DNA of 64,000 nt from Marinoscillum sp. 108. Lineage in GTDB: Bacteria > Bacteroidota > Bacteroidia > Cytophagales > Cyclobacteriaceae. The notes under the pieces were generated by a model. The model worked only from the letters and a program-made list of their open reading frames with translations, was not told where the DNA came from and did not search any database. Each line of letters opens with the position of its first letter. Position 1 is the stretch's first letter. A program made the position numbers and the translations under genes. The DNA lies in assembly GCF_902506655.1 (NCBI RefSeq), contig NZ_LR734819.1, positions 1-64,000 of the forward strand. The letters run 5' to 3'. Below, one piece after another: positions 1 through 10,200 of this stretch.

Positions 1-3000
1 ATGTTGGCACACTGGCTGTTTCTGTGACGGTGACAGACGTTGATGAAATCAATCCAGTGATCAGCGGAAATAGTAGCCCGTCGATTCAGGAGAACACGAC
101 TTCTGTTGGAACCTATACGGCAGATGAAAGTGTGACCTGGAGTTTGAGTGGCACTGACGCCTCTGCGTTCAGCATTACCTCCGGCGTGTTGACATTCTTG
201 AGCTCCCCTGATTTTGAAAGTCCAGGCGACGGTGGAGCCAACAATGTTTATGACGTGATAGTGACAGGTACCGATGGATCTGGGAATGTGGGCACGTTGG
301 CAGTTTCGGTAACGGTGACAGATGCTGATGAAATCAATCCAGTGATTAGTGGCAATGGGACACCATCAGTACAGGAGAACACGACTTCTGTTGGAACCTA
401 TACGGCAGATGAGAGTGTGACCTGGAGTTTGAGTGGCACTGACGCCTCTGCGTTCAGCATTAGCTCAGGCGTGTTGACATTCTTGAGCGCCCCTGATTTT
501 GAAAACCCGTCAGACGGTGGATCGAACAATGTTTATGACGTTATGGTGACAGGTACCGATGGATCTGGGAATGTGGGCACGTTGGCAGTTTCGGTAACGG
601 TGACAGACGCGGATGAGATCAATCCAGTGATCAGTGGCAATGGGACACCATCAGTACAGGAGAACACGACTTCTGTCGGAACCTATACTGCGGACGAAAG
701 TGTGACGTGGAGTTTGAGTGGCACTGACGCCTCTGCGTTCAGTATTACCTCTGGCGTGTTGACATTCGTGAGCGCACCTGATTTTGAAAGCCCGACAGAT
801 GGTGGCAGCGATAATATTTATGACCTTATCGTAACGGGCACAGATGGTGCAGGCAACATTGGCACACTGACGGTTTCGGTAACAGTAACAGATCTGGATG
901 AAATCGATCCGATTGTCAGTGGAGAGAATTTGCCTGAATTGATTGAAGGAGAAACACTAGTGGGAACCTATACAGTAGATGAGTCAGTGACCTGGAGTTT
1001 AGCCGGAGTGGATGCTTCATTTTTTACCGTAAGTACAGGAGGGGAATTGAGCTTTTTAAGCGCTCCCGATTATGATAGCCCACTGGATGCCGGGGGTGAT
1101 AACATTTATGACGTGACCCTACAAGGCACTGATGCTGCAGGGAATATTGGTAGCCTGGCGGTAAGTATTAAAGTGCTGCAGTCTGATGTAGTTCCTCCTG
1201 TGATTACCGGAGATGAGCTCCCAGTGATTCCTGAAAACACATTGCTGGTTGGTCAATATACTGCTGATGAGGAGGTTTCCTGGACATTGTCCGGAGAAGA
1301 CGCCGGGTTGTTTACCGTGAGCACCACAGGTGAGCTAAGCCTAAACACGGAGGCAGATTTTGAATTGCCAGGAGATGCAGATGCCAACAATATTTATCTA
1401 CTGACAATTACGGCAACGGATGGGCAGGGTAACTTCTCTGATCTCAGTTTGATGGTAACAATTACCGACGCTAATGACAACACGCCTGAGATCGTTGATC
1501 CTGGAACTGTGAGTGTGGATGAGAATAGTGTGGTGGGGACATTAGTTGTAGGCCTTATGGCTACGGATGCTGATACAGGTTCTGCTTTCGCTTGGAGCCT
1601 GGGTACAGGAAATGTGGACGTGGATGGAGATGGTTCAGCTCCTTTTGTCATCGACGCTACCACTGGTGAGCTCACTGTAAACGATCCTGATGATCTCGAT
1701 TATGAAAGTGGCACCATTTCTTTCAGCCTTCAGGTGATTGTGGAAGATGGAGCAAATGCTCAAGGGGTTACTGTATTCATAGCGGTAAATGATTTAGATG
1801 AAACGATAGCCATCGGTTTTGATGGACTTGTTTCCAATGATCCTTCACCTGAGCTCACAGGAACAGTGGATGACCCGGAAGCTACCATAGAAGTGAGCGT
1901 GGATGGAAGTAGCTATACCGCGATTAACAACATTGACGGAACGTGGCAATTAGCCGGAGGTCTGATTGCGGATCTATCGGATGGTACCTATGAGGTTACC
2001 ATTACGGCCACTGGATTATCCGGTGGACAGTTTGGGTCTATCACGGGCACTCTTGTCATTGATGGGACTGCTCCTTTGGTGAGTATTGAGAGTTTAATCA
2101 CTAATATCACCAGTCCTGAACTGTCAGGTACTGTGGATGATGCGGATGCTGCTGTTCAGGTGACTGTTAATGGTACGAACTATGATGCGGCGAATCAGGG
2201 AGATGGTTCATGGGTGTTGGCTGCAGGGACGATAGCGTCCTTGTCTGAGGGGACTTATGAAGTTACCGTGACCGCAACAGATCCCGCCACCAACGAGGGA
2301 ACTTCGACAGGGGCATTGGAAATAGATATTTCTGCACCAGCAGTAACTGTAGATGCTTTGGAGACATTGAAAGACAGCCCGGCCTTGAGTGGTACGGTAG
2401 ATGATCCAGAGGCGATAGTGGAAGTTACAGTGGATGGAAACACCTATGAGGCCATAGTATCGGGTACGGTATGGACGGTGGAAGAGGGTACGATAGCATC
2501 GTTGGCAGTTGGCACTTATGACGTGTTGGCAACAGCAAGCGATGCAGCCGGCAATTCAGCTGAGGACGCCTCCACCGACGAGTTGATCATCAAGGCGGGT
2601 GCCCCTACGGCTTTGGCAGCTACAGAAGTTGATTACTTCAGCTTTACGGCGAATTGGAAGGCGCGAACGGGTGTATCTAGCTATCGTCTGGATATTTCTT
2701 CGGATGCTTCCTTTGTGAACCTCTTGTCAGGATTTGATAACCTCAGCACCACGGCCACTTCTGTGGTGGTGACTGGATTGAACTACGGCAGTGTGTACCA
2801 CTACAGGATTCGTGCGGTGTATGCCTCAGGAGACATTTCGGGCAACTCCAATGTGATCACTGTCACTACCCCGACGGATGCCGGAACTTTGGCAGATTCA
2901 CTTGCATTGTTAAGCATTTATGAAGCAACAGGCGGTGCCAGTTGGACCAAGACAAACAATTGGAAAGCGTCTCTGCCGCTACGGGAATGGAGTGATATAT

Positions 3001-5123
3001 CCATGACAGGGACCCGAGTTACCTTAGTTGACCTTTCGTCAAACAACCTGGCGGGAGCCTTTCCTGAGATTTCTGAAGGTCTGGAGCTTCTTGCTACGTT
3101 GGATCTGAGTGGCAACTTGTTGACTTCTTTGACAGCACTGACTTCTTTATCAGGCCTTACCAGTCTGGATGTGAGTGATAACAAACTGGGCTTTGCTTCT
3201 TTGGAACCTAATGTTGGGATTTCGGGAATCGTTTATTCTCCCCAAAAAGCAGCAGGCGAACGAATTGAAACCCTGGAGCAACAAGGAACGAACTTTACCA
3301 TTGACCGAACGGTGACAGGCTCATCAAATAGCTATAAGTGGTTCAAGGAAAACCTTAAAACCAAGGCCATCACTGAGTTGACCAATACCGGTTCTTCATT
3401 AACCATTGCGATTGAGAGTTTCAATGATGAAGGTGGGTATTTTGTTGAGGTGACAAATGATCTGGTGCCCGGCTTAACGATTAAATCAGAGCCGGTAGTA
3501 TTGAAGGTTAGTTCATTGGAAAGGGATTTTGCGGCGCTTCAAAACATCTATGATGCCATGGGCGGCGAATCCTGGACGGGAGAGCAGAGTAACTGGCCCA
3601 ATGAAACGGATTTTGCGAATTGGCATGGTGTGGACATCCAGAGCGAACGCGTGGTGGGTCTGGACCTGGATGCAATAGACATGACCGGAGAGTTACCCAA
3701 TGACATCCTCGATATCGCTGGACTGAAGGAGGTAGACCTTTCCGGTAACCGGATTTCCAAAATTCCAAATATGACCAGCCTCAGCCTGAGTAGTTTGAAT
3801 GTATCCGGAAACAATCTCGAGTTTGATGACCTGGAGCCAAACGTACAGATAACGGGCATCAACTACGCCAATCAGCGATTGGTTGGAGCGGCCAAAAATG
3901 ACACCATTGTACATGGTAGTGATTTCACAATCCTTCTGGAAGTGGGCGGTAGTGCCAATGCCTACCAGTGGAGTCGAACGAATGACGTGGGTACGGGGCC
4001 TGTTTCGGGAGCCACGTCTAACAGCTATACCATAGAAGGAATCAGCTATGAAACCATGGGTGTGTTTACCCTGTCGGTGACTAACTCTAAGGTACCAGGA
4101 CTTACGCTAACCAGTCGCAAGCAGCGAGTGCTGGCAACAGCCGATCTCACATTTACTGCACTTGATCTGAGTAATGAGCTCTTTACGGAGGGAGAAGGGT
4201 ATGCGCTACGGGTGACCGCACCGGGTAAGCCATATGATACCATTCAGGCAGTAAGGGGCTCGGCAGCAGGGTTTGTTTTTGAGGACCTGATTCTGGGCGA
4301 CTATCTGATAGCTGTTCGGGCAGATGATCTTGTCGAATTCCTGCCTACCTATTATCCAAGCACTGACCTTTGGAAGGAAGCAGAGCAATATATTCTGAGA
4401 GAGGATGGTATGGAGACCTTGCGAATGGCTCAGATACCACCACCGCTACCACCGCTGCCAGATGGAGGTGTAGTTGGCGGAAGCATCGAGTCGGATTTTG
4501 CAGATGAAGAAGAAGAGGATGAAGGGGCTCGAATTGAGTCTCGACGAAAAGTCAAACGTGCAGGGTGTAGTATGCGTAGGTTTGTCAGAAGTGGACGTAT
4601 TGATCAGGAGGGTGACTTTATTCTCTACGCTTATGTAGAATCTGATGATGAAGGACGATTCAACTTTAAGGATATAGAGCCCGGACTTTACCGCTTCAAT
4701 ATTGAATATCCGGGTATCCCAATGGATCCTGAATCGTTCGTGGAGTTTGAGATTGGTGCCGATGGCAAGGAGCGCAACAGCTTTACTTTGGAGGCCACAG
4801 TTACTGAAGAAGGCATTGTGGTGGAGAAAATCAACGAGCTCGGATTCTACAGAAAATACTTCAAGGACCTGAATGTGTACCCTAACCCGTCTGACGAAGT
4901 GATGCACGTGAGCTATGCTAAGATGTTGGCTAAGGGTGTGGTGATGCGTCTGGTAGACCTGAAAGGAAATGTGGTGTTGGAACAAGCGGTTGAGCGTGGC
5001 TACGACATGGCACTGGATCTGGATGTTCGCGAAATACCAGCGGGCGTTTACCTGCTCAACTTTGTAGATACGCTGGATCGCAAGCGCTCTGTAGTTACCT
5101 ACAGGGTGGTGATCAGGCATTAG
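1..5123 (+). CDS. Giant cadherin-repeat surface protein with T9SS sorting domain (5' end missing)
   Basis: The reading frame is open from base 3, inside a cadherin-like repeat, so the true start lies left of the window; the GTG at 24 is an internal valine. Visible order: three near-identical 95-residue cadherin-like units, three diverged ones (one with the Ca-binding-type DANDNTPEI linker, about 1465-1500), three bacterial Ig-like units (about 1810-2610), an FN3 domain (2605-2870), two leucine-rich segments each followed by an Ig-like stretch (2880-4130), an acidic linker, the motif RKVKRAGCSMRRFVRSGR (about 4540-4600), a carboxypeptidase-regulatory-like fold and a type A T9SS sorting domain opening with NVYPNP (about 4873) and ending VVIRH. 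Known of the family: such proteins are exported by T9SS and sit on the surface or are released. Adhesion or gliding is inference. The last 480 residues match the protein at 10470-17459. Confidence 0.93.
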   Translation, partial: VGTLAVSVTVTDVDEINPVISGNSSPSIQENTTSVGTYTADESVTWSLSGTDASAFSITSGVLTFLSSPDFESPGDGGANNVYDVIVTGTDGSGNVGTLAVSVTVTDADEINPVISGNGTPSVQENTTSVGTYTADESVTWSLSGTDASAFSISSGVLTFLSAPDFENPSDGGSNNVYDVMVTGTDGSGNVGTLAVSVTVTDADEINPVISGNGTPSVQENTTSVGTYTADESVTWSLSGTDASAFSITSGVLTFVSAPDFESPTDGGSDNIYDLIVTGTDGAGNIGTLTVSVTVTDLDEIDPIVSGENLPELIEGETLVGTYTVDESVTWSLAGVDASFFTVSTGGELSFLSAPDYDSPLDAGGDNIYDVTLQGTDAAGNIGSLAVSIKVLQSDVVPPVITGDELPVIPENTLLVGQYTADEEVSWTLSGEDAGLFTVSTTGELSLNTEADFELPGDADANNIYLLTITATDGQGNFSDLSLMVTITDANDNTPEIVDPGTVSVDENSVVGTLVVGLMATDADTGSAFAWSLGTGNVDVDGDGSAPFVIDATTGELTVNDPDDLDYESGTISFSLQVIVEDGANAQGVTVFIAVNDLDETIAIGFDGLVSNDPSPELTGTVDDPEATIEVSVDGSSYTAINNIDGTWQLAGGLIADLSDGTYEVTITATGLSGGQFGSITGTLVIDGTAPLVSIESLITNITSPELSGTVDDADAAVQVTVNGTNYDAANQGDGSWVLAAGTIASLSEGTYEVTVTATDPATNEGTSTGALEIDISAPAVTVDALETLKDSPALSGTVDDPEAIVEVTVDGNTYEAIVSGTVWTVEEGTIASLAVGTYDVLATASDAAGNSAEDASTDELIIKAGAPTALAATEVDYFSFTANWKARTGVSSYRLDISSDASFVNLLSGFDNLSTTATSVVVTGLNYGSVYHYRIRAVYASGDISGNSNVITVTTPTDAGTLADSLALLSIYEATGGASWTKTNNWKASLPLREWSDISMTGTRVTLVDLSSNNLAGAFPEISEGLELLATLDLSGNLLTSLTALTSLSGLTSLDVSDNKLGFASLEPNVGISGIVYSPQKAAGERIETLEQQGTNFTIDRTVTGSSNSYKWFKENLKTKAITELTNTGSSLTIAIESFNDEGGYFVEVTNDLVPGLTIKSEPVVLKVSSLERDFAALQNIYDAMGGESWTGEQSNWPNETDFANWHGVDIQSERVVGLDLDAIDMTGELPNDILDIAGLKEVDLSGNRISKIPNMTSLSLSSLNVSGNNLEFDDLEPNVQITGINYANQRLVGAAKNDTIVHGSDFTILLEVGGSANAYQWSRTNDVGTGPVSGATSNSYTIEGISYETMGVFTLSVTNSKVPGLTLTSRKQRVLATADLTFTALDLSNELFTEGEGYALRVTAPGKPYDTIQAVRGSAAGFVFEDLILGDYLIAVRADDLVEFLPTYYPSTDLWKEAEQYILREDGMETLRMAQIPPPLPPLPDGGVVGGSIESDFADEEEEDEGARIESRRKVKRAGCSMRRFVRSGRIDQEGDFILYAYVESDDEGRFNFKDIEPGLYRFNIEYPGIPMDPESFVEFEIGADGKERNSFTLEATVTEEGIVVEKINELGFYRKYFKDLNVYPNPSDEVMHVSYAKMLAKGVVMRLVDLKGNVVLEQAVERGYDMALDLDVREIPAGVYLLNFVDTLDRKRSVVTYRVVIRH
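36..890 (+). repeat. Three tandem 285-bp cadherin-type repeats
   Basis: Three consecutive copies of 285 bp (95 codons), starting at 36, 321 and 606, with only scattered base changes. Bases 3-35 are the tail of another copy, so the array continues off the left edge. A diverged fourth unit follows from 891. Confidence 0.93.
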
Positions 5124-5145
5124 TCATAAAATCATAGAAGATGAG

Positions 5146-5171
5146 AAGGCCACCCGGGAGGGTGGCCTTTT
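5146..5171 (+). terminator. Intrinsic terminator after the cadherin-repeat gene
   Basis: A perfect 10-bp stem AAGGCCACCC / GGGTGGCCTT with a four-base GGGA loop and a short T run, 23 bases after the stop codon. Confidence 0.85.
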
Positions 5172-5204
5172 ACGTTTTTATAAGTTTGATAGAAATCCGG
5201 GACT

Positions 5205-5630
5205 ATGTGGACCAACTTATTGTTCGGAACGGTAGCTATTTTGATCATTGAAAGTCTGATTATCAGGTCATTTTTCATGGCCGTTAAGCGGACAATTCCC
5301 CGGATTTATGTGGTTTTGGCTTTTGCTTTCTTCAGCGTTGAGGTGCTCTACCGACAGTCTGTGAAAAGGCTTGATTATCTGAGTGTGATAGGGCAGCTGG
5401 ATAATTTAGAATTAGAGAGAGCTGTGAGGATCCGAAGCATTTTTGGCAACAGCCTGATGAGCGAAGTGGACTTGATCACGCTTTACGGCTTTTTTATCCT
5501 TTCAGCATTCATGTTTGCCCTAATATTCTATAAGAACAGACCGCTCCATATTGACTTTCTTAACGCCGCAGGAATAAGTTTTTTACTAGGCCCAATACTC
5601 TATTTATTTAGGTTCTTCTGGTGGGTGTGA
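5205..5630 (+). CDS. Small membrane protein of unknown function
   Basis: 141 residues starting at ATG 5205. Four hydrophobic segments are visible: residues about 5-25, 33-47 (weaker), 92-110 and 120-138, with a charged central loop rich in Arg, Glu and Asp. I do not recognise a family. It lies between the terminator of the upstream giant gene and a terminator shared with susD, so it is probably transcribed alone. No promoter element was recognised upstream. The ATG is the only reasonable start and the composition looks like a genuine inner-membrane protein. Confidence 0.7.
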   Translation: MWTNLLFGTVAILIIESLIIRSFFMAVKRTIPRIYVVLAFAFFSVEVLYRQSVKRLDYLSVIGQLDNLELERAVRIRSIFGNSLMSEVDLITLYGFFILSAFMFALIFYKNRPLHIDFLNAAGISFLLGPILYLFRFFWWV

Positions 5631-5669
5631 AGTTGAGTCCTCCGCTTTAAAGAGAGGTGTTTCAAAAAA

Positions 5670-5699
5670 AAGAGCCGATTCTTTTGGGAATCGGCTCTT
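5670..5699 (-). terminator. Terminator of the susC-susD operon (bidirectional shape)
   Basis: A 12-bp perfect stem AAGAGCCGATTC / GAATCGGCTCTT with a six-base loop. Seven A residues on its left become the T run for minus-strand transcription coming from susD. It could also stop the small membrane gene on the plus strand. Confidence 0.85.
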
Positions 5700-5718
5700 C
5701 GTTTAATGGGTAGGATTC

Positions 5719-7233
5719 TTATTTCCAGGTATCCGTTTCAGCCTGTGGGATGGGAAGGATAAACTTATCATCCAATGGATCACTATTGGCCATATCAAGG
5801 TCATCCAGGTAAGTAGCTCTTCTTTTCAGGTCATGAAACAGTATACCTTCATACATAAACTCCCTGTTTTTCTCCAGCACCAGGCTGTCATAAAAGGCAA
5901 AGGCGTCTCCTCCAAAGTCCGATTCCTGAAGTGCGGGCAATCCTGCGCGAGTACGGATGGCATTCAGGTCGCTAAGGGCCGTAGCCTCAATTTCCAGGGT
6001 TTGCTCGAAGATGGCTTCTGCCCGGGCAAGATGTACTTCTGCCAATCGGATGACCGGTATCACTTTATCGGCAGTCATAAACTTCGACGATGAAATGGTG
6101 CTGGTATTGAGGATGTTGGTATAGAAGGCGGTGTTGATTTCTGTGGCTCGGGTTTGCTCGTCTACATCATAGTCCACGATACCACGAATGTCATCATCGC
6201 TGAAAAGCGGACTACCCGAAATAAAGCTTGAGTTGAGGGAGAATTCAAGAATCCTCATTGTCCCCAATCCACTTTCTGTCAGAGAAGAGAAATGATTGGC
6301 CAGTCCTGTTCCGGTAGATTTATCACCGGTGGTATTGGCTGTTGTTTGTTGCACGGCCAGGATGTCCTCGGTGCTGTTGGTGTTGTTATTGAAAGCTAGG
6401 AGTGGATTGCTTACCAGAGAAAAAGCACCAGATTCTATGATGTTGTCCGCATAAGTTTCCGCAGATTCAAAGTCGCTTTTCTGCAGGGCCACTCGCATGA
6501 GATAGGCCTGACAGGCGTAGTATGAAATAGCCGTTCCGTTTTTTCCGGAAGACTCCAACAATGAGGACGCTGTAGTCAAATCTGTCTCTACTTGTGTATA
6601 AATCTGCTGTACGGTGGCCAGTTCCGGCGTTTGAATCTCGCCTATTTCTGTAATGGGTTCGGTGAGCAGTGGAAGGGTGGCTACAGAGAGGGAGCTTCCG
6701 CCCTCCTCGTATTGAGGGCCCCAGAGACGCACCATTTCAAAGTAAAGAATTCCACGGATGGCCTGACATTCTCCTTGGATGCGTGCTTTTGCTGTGGCAT
6801 TTTCCACATTCTCAATATTAGCCAGGATGCTATTGACGGTGTTGATCACCTCATAGGCCCGGCGCCAGTTAGATTCTACACGCAGATTGGTTTTCAGAAT
6901 GTCCTTATCTATGAAATCCGAATAGGGTGGTGCATTCACATCATCCCAGGAGATTTCATTAGAGTTTCTTCGGCTAAGCAATTCCGGGAAAAGTTTGAAA
7001 TCACCTCCGAGGAGTTCGCCACCACCAGTACCATCGTAGATACCCATAAGGTTATAGTAGGCACCATTAAGGGCCTCCTCGATGGCGGCCTGGTCTGTGA
7101 GTACCTCCCCACTGATGGTGTTTTCGGCATCAATGTCCAGGAGTCCTTCACAGGAGAATAAAGAGAGCGAAAAGAGGAGAATGAAAATTCTGAAAGCTTT
7201 CATTGCGGTGTTTTTTAAGATCAAATTCTTCAT
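5719..7233 (-). CDS. SusD/RagB family nutrient-binding outer-membrane lipoprotein
   Basis: 504 residues with a lipoprotein signal ending in LSLFSC (Cys28 if the first Met is used). SusD-family signs are the LDIDAENTISGEVLTD start of the mature part, the A-x2-EALNGAYYNL helix, REFMYEG-x-LFHDLKR near the C-terminus and the final ILPIPQAETD. Proteins of this family form a lid on the SusC barrel and capture oligosaccharides or peptides. It starts two bases after the susC stop, so the two are one operon. ATG 7203 (Met11) is an alternative start with a more typical short signal. No glycosidase or sugar sensor is nearby, so the substrate cannot be inferred. Confidence 0.93.
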   Translation of the reverse strand: MKNLILKNTAMKAFRIFILLFSLSLFSCEGLLDIDAENTISGEVLTDQAAIEEALNGAYYNLMGIYDGTGGGELLGGDFKLFPELLSRRNSNEISWDDVNAPPYSDFIDKDILKTNLRVESNWRRAYEVINTVNSILANIENVENATAKARIQGECQAIRGILYFEMVRLWGPQYEEGGSSLSVATLPLLTEPITEIGEIQTPELATVQQIYTQVETDLTTASSLLESSGKNGTAISYYACQAYLMRVALQKSDFESAETYADNIIESGAFSLVSNPLLAFNNNTNSTEDILAVQQTTANTTGDKSTGTGLANHFSSLTESGLGTMRILEFSLNSSFISGSPLFSDDDIRGIVDYDVDEQTRATEINTAFYTNILNTSTISSSKFMTADKVIPVIRLAEVHLARAEAIFEQTLEIEATALSDLNAIRTRAGLPALQESDFGGDAFAFYDSLVLEKNREFMYEGILFHDLKRRATYLDDLDMANSDPLDDKFILPIPQAETDTWK

Positions 7234-7235
7234 GA

Positions 7236-10200
7236 TTACAGCCCGATTTTAATTCCACCCATAAATATTTTTGGTTGCGGAGCAGTGAAGTTGTCAATGC
7301 CACGGCTGATGTTTTGTCCTACTACGCCATCTAGCGGATCAAAATAACTGACATCCGGATCATAACCGGTATAGTCTGTAAAGGTGAGCAGGTTGGTTCC
7401 ACCTACGTAGATGCTCATGTATTGCATGCCCCATCCGGCGACCATGTCACTGGGGAGATTGTAAGTAAGCGTAAGGGTTTTCATTCTCACATAGCTGCCA
7501 TCCTGCAGCCACCGTGTAGAAGGGAAAGTATTTTCCTGGAAGGGATCGAGTACCGGATATTCGGCATCATCCCCGGGTGCATACCATCTGTCAGCCTGTG
7601 TGGCCAGTTGACCCAGGTTCAGGATTCCGCTGTTGGCCAGAAACTCGCCAGTTTCGTAATACAAATCAGCACCGCCTACAAACTGGAAGAGCGCTGAGAG
7701 TTCAAAATTTTTGAAACGGAAGGAATTGGTAAATCCACCGTAATAGTCGGGATTGGGGTTACCAACGATCTGCCGTGGGGCGCTTTCCCAGTCAGAGGTG
7801 GTACCTCCCAGCCCATTGTCATACAGGGCTTCTCCGGTTACGTTATCCACGCCCACATATTTTCTCATATAAAACACCCCTGCTGACTCTCCTTCCAGAA
7901 AGGCATTGACCCCCACGATTAGGTTAGAACCCTGTAGGTCGGTCACCTTGTTTTGGTTAAAGGAGATGTTAAAATCAGTGGTCCAGCTAAAGTCTCCTGT
8001 TTCTACATTCACCGTACTCAGGTTAAACTCAAAACCTTTGTTTTCCATGGAACCCACATTTTTAAGCACAGAAGCGAAACCGCTCGTTTGCGATACCGGC
8101 ACAGGGAAGAGCAGGTCGGTGGTGGTTTTCTTATAATAATCCACAGACCCCGAAATACGGTCGCTGAGAAAGGCAAAGTCCAGCCCGATATCCATCTGAG
8201 CGGTGGTTTCCCACTTCAGGTTGGGGTTAGCCAGGTTGGAGAGTCTGATACCGTCTCTGTTTCCATATCGGATGTTGTAGTAATTACTTCGATACAGAAA
8301 ATCATCCTGCGGGGTATTTCCCACCAGTCCGTACGAAGCTTTCAGTTTCAGGAAGCTTACCGGTGAGACGCTCTCCATAAACGACTCATTGCTGATGTTC
8401 CATCCTGTGGACACTGCCGGGAAGAATCCGTACCGATTGTCTGGTCCGAACTTAGAAGAGCCATCCATTCGTCCACTTACCTGGACTATGTACTTATCCA
8501 TGAGGGTATAGTTGAATCGGCCAAAGGTGGAAGCAAATCTGCTGGCCTGACCAGGGATGTCCACGATGGTAAGAGATGGGTTGTTTTCGTCCAGGCCTTC
8601 CAGCTGGCTCACGCTGTTGATGTTGGCCACTCTGTAACTGGAAGTGGTGTTGGATTCCTGATAAGACGCTCCCAGCATCACAGAGACCTTGTGGTTATCG
8701 CTGAGCTCTGGAGTATAGGTAAACCAGCCATTGAAAATGTAGTTTTTAAGGTTTTGCTCCCCTAACTGCGAGCGGCCTGTGAGGGCACCATCTCTGGTTT
8801 CAGGGCCTTGCCTGATCTCCTGACGAGCATCGTTAAAATCCATTCCCCCGTTGATGTCGAAGGTGAGCTCATCTGTGAAATCGTACTTCAGTCCAAGGTT
8901 ACCAACCAGGCTATTATTAAAACCGAGGTTGTCAGAGAAATTGACTTCAGTGAGGGGGTTGTACTCCAGGCTCCTTACTATCAGCTGATAATTGTTGTCA
9001 GCATTGTATCCGTCGGAGGGTGGAAGTACGATGGCCTGCAAAGGAGCACCAAGGTCCTGGTCTTCTTTCAGTCGGAAATCTTTGGAGTAGAAATAGTTCA
9101 GGTTCAGGTTGGCCGAAAGCTTTGAGGAGATTTTACTGTCCAGCGACAGAGAGCCATTCAGTCGGTCATATTTGTTGCCAATGAGGATACCCTCCTGAGT
9201 GGTATAAGACATAGAGGCAAAGTAGCCTAGTTTTTCAGTTCCACCTTGCAGGCTCAGGTTGGCGCGATGGGAGTAGGCCTTTCGGAAAACCTCATCCTGC
9301 CAATCGGTATTATAATTGAGCGAATCGTAAAAGCTTGGGAGTGTGACTGCTGACCCGTTGGGCAGATTGATGGTCCGATCACCAGAAGCTTCCCACTGCT
9401 CCAGTCTTTCTTTGGTCACAAACTGATCCAGCGAAAGCGAACGCAGCGTGTACTCAATGACCTGCTGGTTATACTCTTCAGGAGAATACAGGTCCAGTTT
9501 TTTGGGAGTCTGGCTGATACCAAACTGATAGTCGGCATCAATTTTCATTTTTCCGGAGCCACCTGATTTGGTGGTGATCAAAATCACCCCATTGGCAGCT
9601 CGGGCTCCATACATGGCTCCTGCAGAGGCGTCTTTAAGGATTTCTATTTTGGCGATATTAGCCGGGTTGATGTTGGATTGGTTGCCTGAGGTCAGCGGTA
9701 CCCCGTCGATGACATAAAGGGGCTGATTGGAGGCTGACAGAGACGAACCCCCACGGATGCGCACCGTGGTGCCTTCACCAAGTTTCCCACTGCTGTTTTG
9801 TACAAACATCCCGGTGGTTTTACCCTGGTTGGCTTGTTCCAGGTTAATCAGTGGTGAGGGACTTACATCGTTGGTTTCGATGGAGGAAACGCTACTGGTC
9901 ATTTCTGTCTTAGACTGAGATCCAAAACCCACAGAAGTGGCTTCTTCCGCTTTTCCTTTCTTAAGGCTTACATTCAGGTTGGTGGTACCTCCTAAAAATA
10001 TTTTTTGTGATTGATAACCTTCCAGGCTTACCACCACATTTTCATATCCATCTGAGATGCTGATCTGAAACTCCCCACTCGCATTGGTGACGGTGCTATT
10101 GCCGGATCCGGGGAGTTTGATGCTCACCCCACTCAGGGGTTCGCTGGTTTTGCTGTCGGTGATTTTTCCCTTCAGGGTCATTTCCTGTGCCCAGCTGAGG

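Noticed and set aside
4446-5120. 224-codon minus-strand frame opposite the end of the first giant gene
   Set aside because: Antisense shadow of the T9SS C-terminal module; rich in His and Gln with no motif.
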